A stretch of 64,000 nucleotides of DNA from Pseudomonas brassicacearum subsp. brassicacearum (GTDB lineage: Bacteria > Pseudomonadota > Gammaproteobacteria > Pseudomonadales > Pseudomonadaceae): contig NZ_VZPJ01000001.1 of the NCBI RefSeq assembly GCF_008801605.1, forward strand, positions 806,001 to 870,000. Reading direction: 5' to 3'. The notes below the pieces were generated by a model. That model saw only the letters and a program-made list of their open reading frames with translations. It was not told the DNA's origin and searched no databases. Shown piece after piece: positions 59,796-64,000 of the stretch (the first letter of the stretch is position 1; each line of letters begins with the position of its first letter). Position numbers and translations under genes: made by a program.

Positions 59796-61514
59796 ATGCC
59801 CACACTGAAGATCATTTTGCTGTCGAGTGCCTTCAACGGCCTGACCCAACGCGCCTGGCTGGATCTGCGCGAGGCCGGCTATCACCCCAGCGTCGTGCTG
59901 TTCACCGATCCGGCCTCGGTCTGCCGGCAAATCGAAGAAAGCGGCGCCCACCTGGTGATCTGCCCGTTCCTCAAGGACCGCGTACCCGAGCAGTTATGGC
60001 GCAACCCGCGGCGCCCGGTGGTGATCATTCATCCCGGAATTGTCGGCGACCGCGGCGCCAGCGCCCTGGACTGGGCGATCACTCGGCAGCCCGAACGCTG
60101 GGGTGTCACGGCGTTGCAGGCGGTAGAGGAAATGGACGCCGGGCCAGTCTGGGCCACTTGCGAATTCGACCTGCCCCAAGGCCTGCGCAAATCCGAGCTG
60201 TATAACGGCCCGGTCAGCGATGCGGCCATTCGTTGCATCCGCGAGGTCGTGGAAAAATACCTCGACGGTTTCATCCCGGTGCCACTGGACTATGACCGTC
60301 ATGACGTGGTCGGACGCCTGCAACCGAACATGACCCAGGCCCATCGCACCTTCAGCTGGCACGACAGCACCGGCTTCATCAAACGCTGCATCGATGCCGC
60401 CGACGGTCAACCCGGAGTGCTGGCAAGCCTGGCCGGCGAGCAGTTTTACCTGTACGACGCCCATCCGGACGTTCGTCACGGCCTGCCCGGCGAACTGCTG
60501 GCCGTGCGTGACGATGCGGTGCTGGTGGCGACAGGGGATGCAAGCCTGTGGATCGGCGCCCTGCGCCGCAAGCCGCAGCCCGGCGAACAGACCTTCAAGC
60601 GTCCGGCGCGCCACGTATTGTCTAACCGGCTCGAAGGCGTCCCGATGCTCGACGGTTCCCTGGCTCGCCAGCCGTTCAGCGATGAGCCTTACCAACCCAT
60701 TCGCTATCGGGAATGCGGCCATGTGGGAGAGCTGACGTTCGAGTTCTATAACGGGGCGATGAGCACTGAGCAATGCCAACGGCTGGTGGCGGCATTGCGC
60801 TGGGCCAAGTCCCGGGACACCCAGGTGCTGTTGGTCCGCGGCGGGCGCGGCAGCTTTTCCAACGGTGTGCACCTGAACGTTATCCAGGCCGCCGCCGAAC
60901 CCGGCCTGGAGGCCTGGGCCAACATCCAGGCCATCGATGACGTTTGCCTTGAGTTGTTCAGCGCACGGCAACTGGTGGTCAGCGGCCTGACGGGTAACGC
61001 CGGGGCCGGCGGTGTGATGTTGGCTCTGGCGGCCGATATCGTGCTGGCGCGCCGTGACATCGTGCTCAACCCGCACTACGCGACCATGGGCCTGTACGGC
61101 TCCGAATACTGGACCTACAGCCTGCCCCGCGCGGTCGGCCCGGACATGGCCTGGAAACTCACCCAGGACTGCCTGCCGATCAGCGCCCTCCAGGCGTTGC
61201 GCTACGGCATGGTCCAGGAGATCGGACCACGCTGCCCCGACGAGTTCGGCCTGTGGCTGCTGCAGCGAGCCAACAGTGCGCTGCTCGATCCGAACTATGA
61301 AAGCATCCGGGTTCGCAAGGCCGAGCGGAGCCTGTCAGCGATCCAGGCGTGCCGCGATGGCGAACTCGCGCAGATGCGACATGACATGGTGGACAATCGC
61401 CACGGCTTCGCCGACAAGTGCCGTGGGTTCGTCTTCAAGCACAAGGCCTGCCGCACACCAGAACGCCTGGTCGCCCCTTGGGCGCGAACAGCACAGGCCC
61501 AAGCCGTCCAATAA
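59796..61514 (+). CDS. hoxX: HoxX-like protein (formyltransferase / enoyl-CoA hydratase fusion)
   Basis: 572 residues in two domains. The N-terminal half is a formyl-tetrahydrofolate transferase-like domain with VVIIHPGIVGDRGASALDWAI. The C-terminal half is a crotonase-like domain with LLVRGGRGSFSNGVHLNVI, VSGLTGNAGAGGVMLALAADIVL and NPHYATMGLYGSEYWTYSLPRAVG. In aerobic hydrogen oxidisers HoxX makes the CO ligand of the NiFe-hydrogenase from formyl-THF via formyl-CoA. No hydrogenase or hyp genes are in this window, so its role here is open. A LysR regulator follows. Confidence 0.85.
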   Translation: MPTLKIILLSSAFNGLTQRAWLDLREAGYHPSVVLFTDPASVCRQIEESGAHLVICPFLKDRVPEQLWRNPRRPVVIIHPGIVGDRGASALDWAITRQPERWGVTALQAVEEMDAGPVWATCEFDLPQGLRKSELYNGPVSDAAIRCIREVVEKYLDGFIPVPLDYDRHDVVGRLQPNMTQAHRTFSWHDSTGFIKRCIDAADGQPGVLASLAGEQFYLYDAHPDVRHGLPGELLAVRDDAVLVATGDASLWIGALRRKPQPGEQTFKRPARHVLSNRLEGVPMLDGSLARQPFSDEPYQPIRYRECGHVGELTFEFYNGAMSTEQCQRLVAALRWAKSRDTQVLLVRGGRGSFSNGVHLNVIQAAAEPGLEAWANIQAIDDVCLELFSARQLVVSGLTGNAGAGGVMLALAADIVLARRDIVLNPHYATMGLYGSEYWTYSLPRAVGPDMAWKLTQDCLPISALQALRYGMVQEIGPRCPDEFGLWLLQRANSALLDPNYESIRVRKAERSLSAIQACRDGELAQMRHDMVDNRHGFADKCRGFVFKHKACRTPERLVAPWARTAQAQAVQ

Positions 61515-61577
61515 TGCCCGGTATCGGCGAGGCGCGGCAGCTCTTACAATGCCCGCTTCCCCCGTATCGGCCTGAAC

Positions 61578-62441
61578 ATGGACATCGACCTCGCCCGCAC
61601 CTTCCTGGAAATCGTCCGCCACGGCAGCCTCGCTGCTGCGGCCGAAAAGCTGCACGTGACCCAGACGGCGATCACCGCCCGGGTGCAGAAGCTCGAAAGC
61701 CAGCTCGGCTGCGCGCTGTTCGTGCGCAACCGTGCCGGCGCGCGCTTGACCAGCGACGGCGAGGCGTTTGTGGTCTACGCCAACCAGCTCGTGCAGACCT
61801 GGGAAGCAGCCCGCCGGGACCTGCCACTGCCCGAGGGTTATCGCAACGTCTTGCACCTGGGAGGCGAGGTCAGCCTGTGCAATCCCTTGATGCTCGCCTG
61901 GGCCGGCGAACTGCGCCAGAAAATTCCCGGCCATGCCCTGCGCATGGACATCCGCGACGGCGAGAAACTGCTGCAACAGCTGGAGCTGGGGCTGCTGGAC
62001 GCGGCGGTGGTGTATCAACCCGAATACTGGCCGCGCCTGCAGGTAGAACAGCTGCTGGAAGAAAAACTCATCCTGGTACGCCTGGCCGCCCGTCCCGAAC
62101 CCTACGTGTACATCGACTGGAGTGCTGACTTCCGCCGCCAACACGACACCGCGCTACCGGACAAGGCCAAGGCCGCCGTGACCTTCAACCTCGGTCCCCT
62201 GGCCTTGCAGTACATCCTGGAAAACGGCGGCAGCGGTTACTTCCGCACCCGGGTCGTGCAGAGCTACCTGGACAGCGGCATCCTGGAACGGGTGCCCAAG
62301 GCACCGGAATTCAACTACCCCACTTACCTGGTCTACTCCCGCGATCGGGATTCAGCAGCGTTGCAGCAGGCATTCGAGGTGTTGCGAGAGATCGTCAAGA
62401 CCGGCAGCGACTGGTCGCAGCGCTGGGATCCATTGACCTGA
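61578..62441 (+). CDS. LysR family transcriptional regulator
   Basis: 287 residues. The winged HTH is at 1-60 (ARTFLEIVRHGSLAAAAEKLHVTQTAITARVQKLESQLGCALFVR). The effector domain is at about 90-285 (LGGEVSLCNPLMLAWAGEL, LGLLDAAVVYQPEYWPRLQ). The ATG is 64 nt after the hoxX-like stop on the same strand, whereas most LysR genes are divergent from their targets. It may control hoxX or be unrelated. The effector is unknown. Confidence 0.92.
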   Translation: MDIDLARTFLEIVRHGSLAAAAEKLHVTQTAITARVQKLESQLGCALFVRNRAGARLTSDGEAFVVYANQLVQTWEAARRDLPLPEGYRNVLHLGGEVSLCNPLMLAWAGELRQKIPGHALRMDIRDGEKLLQQLELGLLDAAVVYQPEYWPRLQVEQLLEEKLILVRLAARPEPYVYIDWSADFRRQHDTALPDKAKAAVTFNLGPLALQYILENGGSGYFRTRVVQSYLDSGILERVPKAPEFNYPTYLVYSRDRDSAALQQAFEVLREIVKTGSDWSQRWDPLT

Positions 62442-62466
62442 GTTTATGAGAGTGAGGGCCTCGCCC

Positions 62467-62492
62467 AAAAAGCCCTTCGCAACACGAAGGGC
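62467..62492 (-). terminator. Intrinsic terminator of the DUF465 gene
   Basis: Minus strand: GCCCTTCG (62485-62492) - TGTTG - CGAAGGGC (62472-62479) followed by TTTTT. It lies in the 73-bp gap between the convergent lysR and DUF465 genes and may also stop plus-strand transcription, more weakly. Confidence 0.85.
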
Positions 62493-62514
62493 CTTCACAG
62501 GTTCGGTCCCGAGG

Positions 62515-62751
62515 CTAGCGCTGCATCTGAGCCACGATCTCGTCCTTGACCAGCAATCGCTTCTTCTTGAGCGTCTCCAAAGCATCGTCGGACAGCGCGC
62601 CGGAGGACGGTTTCTCGGCTTCGACCACCTCGGCATCAAGTTGGGAGTATTTTTGAATTAACGAGTCGAGCCTTGGATTCTCGCTGCGTTTTTGCTGGAT
62701 GTGGTCTTTTGTGCATTTGAGATCCTGGCACAAATCGTGGGACACCGGCAT
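62515..62751 (-). CDS. DUF465 (YdcH-like) small protein
   Basis: 78 residues: LCQDLKCTKDHIQQKRSENPRLDSLIQKYSQLDAEVVEAEK, then LETLKKKRLLVKDEIVAQMQR, the helical hairpin of DUF465. The heptad-like spacing suggests a coiled coil. ATG 62751 has AGGAGG-like sequence (GGAGGTGTTCC) upstream; the longer frame is not supported. Function unknown. Confidence 0.85.
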   Translation of the reverse strand: MPVSHDLCQDLKCTKDHIQQKRSENPRLDSLIQKYSQLDAEVVEAEKPSSGALSDDALETLKKKRLLVKDEIVAQMQR

Positions 62752-62968
62752 GGAACACCTCCTTCGATGGGTCGGTGGCAGGCGCCCTTGCGGCACCCGT
62801 CGATTATCAGGATGGCCTCCTCGACAGGGTTCTGTCGACCGCCAATCCGACCAGCGGTGACCGTTCGTCGTACCGGATCGCTTGGCGATCAAACCTTTGC
62901 CTGTACCCCACCCTCCATTGCTCAGAGACGACAAGAGTCGCTCGTTCAACTTGTGTGGAGACTTACCT

Positions 62969-63490
62969 ATGGACAGATTTACCCTGCGTCAACTCGGCCT
63001 GGCAGTTGCCCTGAGTACCAGCATGGGCATGGCATGGGCCGCGACTTCCAACGACTTTGTCGACAACGCGGCGGCCGGCGGCATTGCAGAAATCGAGACC
63101 AGCAAACTGGCCTTGGAAAAAAGCCAATCGGCGGACATCAAGGCGTTCGCCAACAAGATGATCACCGACCACACCAAGGCCAACGAAGAGCTGAAAGCCC
63201 TGGCGCAAAAACATGACATCGAAGTACCCGACGACACCACGCTGATGAAAAAAGCCAAGGCGAAGATTCTCGACGTACGCGATGAGTCTTTTGATGCGGC
63301 CTACGCCAACAACCAGGTCAAGGCCCACGAAGAAACCATCGCCCTGTTCAAGAAAGAAGCCGAAACCGTTACCGACGACAAGAAGGCTGGCAATACCGAA
63401 CTCAAGGCGTTCGCCCAGAAGATGCTGCCGGATCTGCAACATCACCTGGATGCCGCCAAGAAACTTCAGGCTGCGCATCCAAGCAAGTAG
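62969..63490 (+). CDS. DUF4142 secreted protein
   Basis: 173 residues with a Sec signal peptide (LGLAVALSTSMGMAWA-A). The mature helical DUF4142 domain contains FVDNAAAGGIAEIETSKLAL, IKAFANKMITDHTKANEELKALA and LKAFAQKMLPDLQHHLDAAKKL. It is a ferritin-like four-helix arrangement without obvious metal ligands, probably periplasmic. Members are often stress-induced; a precise role is not known. Confidence 0.92.
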   Translation: MDRFTLRQLGLAVALSTSMGMAWAATSNDFVDNAAAGGIAEIETSKLALEKSQSADIKAFANKMITDHTKANEELKALAQKHDIEVPDDTTLMKKAKAKILDVRDESFDAAYANNQVKAHEETIALFKKEAETVTDDKKAGNTELKAFAQKMLPDLQHHLDAAKKLQAAHPSK

Positions 63491-63513
63491 AGCGAGACAC
63501 TGCTCACCCAAGG

Positions 63514-63553
63514 AAAAACGGCGCCTCCCTTGGAAGGGAAGCGCCGTTTTCTC
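63514..63553 (+). terminator. Intrinsic terminator of the DUF4142 gene
   Basis: AAAACGGCGC (63515-63524) and GCGCCGTTTT (63541-63550) form a 10-bp stem, with an inner CCCTT/AAGGG helix. The palindrome could work in both directions. Confidence 0.88.
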
Positions 63554-63565
63554 GAAGCGCCCCCC

Positions 63566-63654
63566 TGTGGGAGCGAGCTTGCTCGCGATAGCGGTGTTTC
63601 AGTCACAGGGATGGCGAATTTGCCACAGTCATCGCGAGCAAGCTCGCTCCCACA
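63566..63654. repeat. REP doublet (GAGCGAGCTTGCTCGCGAT type)
   Basis: Inverted arms with a 40-nt centre beginning AGCGGTGTTTCAGTCAC, between the convergent DUF4142 gene and the hydrophilic protein gene. Confidence 0.92.
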
Positions 63655-63683
63655 ATGGCTCGGTGTCGCACATCCTTCAGGGG

Positions 63684-63965
63684 CTAGCCACCATCGGTGT
63701 CGATATCAGCGTCAGTATCCTCGCCAGATTTCGGCCGATCCGGTTCAGGCTTGAAGCCGGGACTGAAGGTGTTGTCATTGTCCTGATGATGATGCTTCTG
63801 ATCGACCTCAGTGGCGCCGCTTTGGGCCTGGTCCGTTCCGGCAGGGCTGACTGGCTGGGCGCTCGCAGGCTTGTCCGGGACTTGGGGGTCGATGGCCGGA
63901 TCGTTACGGGGGGACGGTGTCTGCGCCTGGCCTTGTTGCTGGGTGGTTGCGGGATCGTCGTTCAT
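63684..63965 (-). CDS. Hydrophilic low-complexity protein, unknown function
   Basis: 93 residues from ATG 63965 (GAGG 5 nt upstream; an alternative ATG at 63980 adds five). It is rich in Pro, Gln, Asp and Ala with no hydrophobic core (TTQQQGQAQTPSPRNDPA, DQKHHHQDNDNTF, DTDADIDTDGG), so probably disordered. It has no signal peptide. No family is recognised, and the acidic repeats could be mistaken for coding, but the start context is good. Confidence 0.55.
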   Translation of the reverse strand: MNDDPATTQQQGQAQTPSPRNDPAIDPQVPDKPASAQPVSPAGTDQAQSGATEVDQKHHHQDNDNTFSPGFKPEPDRPKSGEDTDADIDTDGG

Positions 63966-64000
63966 GGGCACCTCGTTCATGGCAGGGCCGGATGGATGAC

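Overview
This is chromosomal DNA of a Pseudomonas of the P. fluorescens complex. The evidence is the GC-rich, strongly codon-biased genes, the gacA-uvrC-pgsA-tRNA-Gly block, the 3-hydroxybutyrate cluster arranged as in other pseudomonads, Cti and MetH genes of Pseudomonas type, and about fifteen REP doublets of the kind scattered through fluorescent Pseudomonas genomes. Almost all of it reads as core chromosome. The exception is the extreme left end, where a P4-type integrase gene, cut by the window edge, lies just downstream of tRNA-Gly(GCC) and marks the end of a genomic island that continues to the left.

Layout. 1-1.2 kb: integrase, tRNA terminator and tRNA-Gly. 1.3-5.7 kb (minus): pgsA, uvrC, gacA, a GNAT acetyltransferase and a nitrilase-family amidohydrolase. 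5.8-7.4 kb: a DAHP synthase gene preceded by two tandem short ORFs rich in aromatic codons and a perfect intrinsic terminator, i.e. a probable attenuator. 7.5-10.1 kb: a three-repeat protein of unknown function, a lipase without signal peptide and a small parvulin. 10.3-15.9 kb: a complete YejABEF-type peptide ABC importer. 16.0-22.1 kb: the 3-hydroxybutyrate module (sigma-54 activator HbcR, GntP-type permease, 3-hydroxybutyrate dehydrogenase, acetoacetyl-CoA synthetase) with a recognisable -24/-12 promoter. 22.2-26.4 kb: an isolated PilT/PilU ATPase, a hybrid histidine kinase and a second parvulin.

26.5-33.2 kb (minus): KDG kinase, a D-serine dehydratase-like PLP enzyme, an IclR regulator, RidA and a polar amino-acid ABC importer. 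Together they would import an amino acid or amino-sugar acid, deaminate it and phosphorylate the keto product; D-glucosaminate is my preferred substrate. 33.6-36.0 kb: a Cys-rich secreted protein, an orphan Phd/YefM antitoxin and a two-HKD phospholipase D-like protein. 36.2-45.9 kb: a cobalamin/cobalt locus split by two divergent cobalamin riboswitches. Leftward lie cobW, cobN and chlI; rightward lie cbtB, cbtA, cobE and cobM. The end of chlI carries A AAA AAG, a 5-nt spacer and a perfect 13-bp hairpin, so the von Willebrand subunit (chlD) appears to be made by -1 programmed ribosomal frameshifting.

46-57 kb: nfuA, cti (membrane-lipid cis/trans isomerase), metH (cobalamin-dependent, next to the cobalamin locus), a DUF2970 protein, an orphan periplasmic binding protein, a 37-residue membrane protein and cysI-DUF934. 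57-64 kb: sohB, a histidine phosphatase with an SCP2 protein, an orphan HoxX-like protein with a LysR regulator, a small DUF465/YdcH protein, a DUF4142 secreted protein and a hydrophilic protein of unknown function. No CRISPR array, IS element or rRNA was seen.
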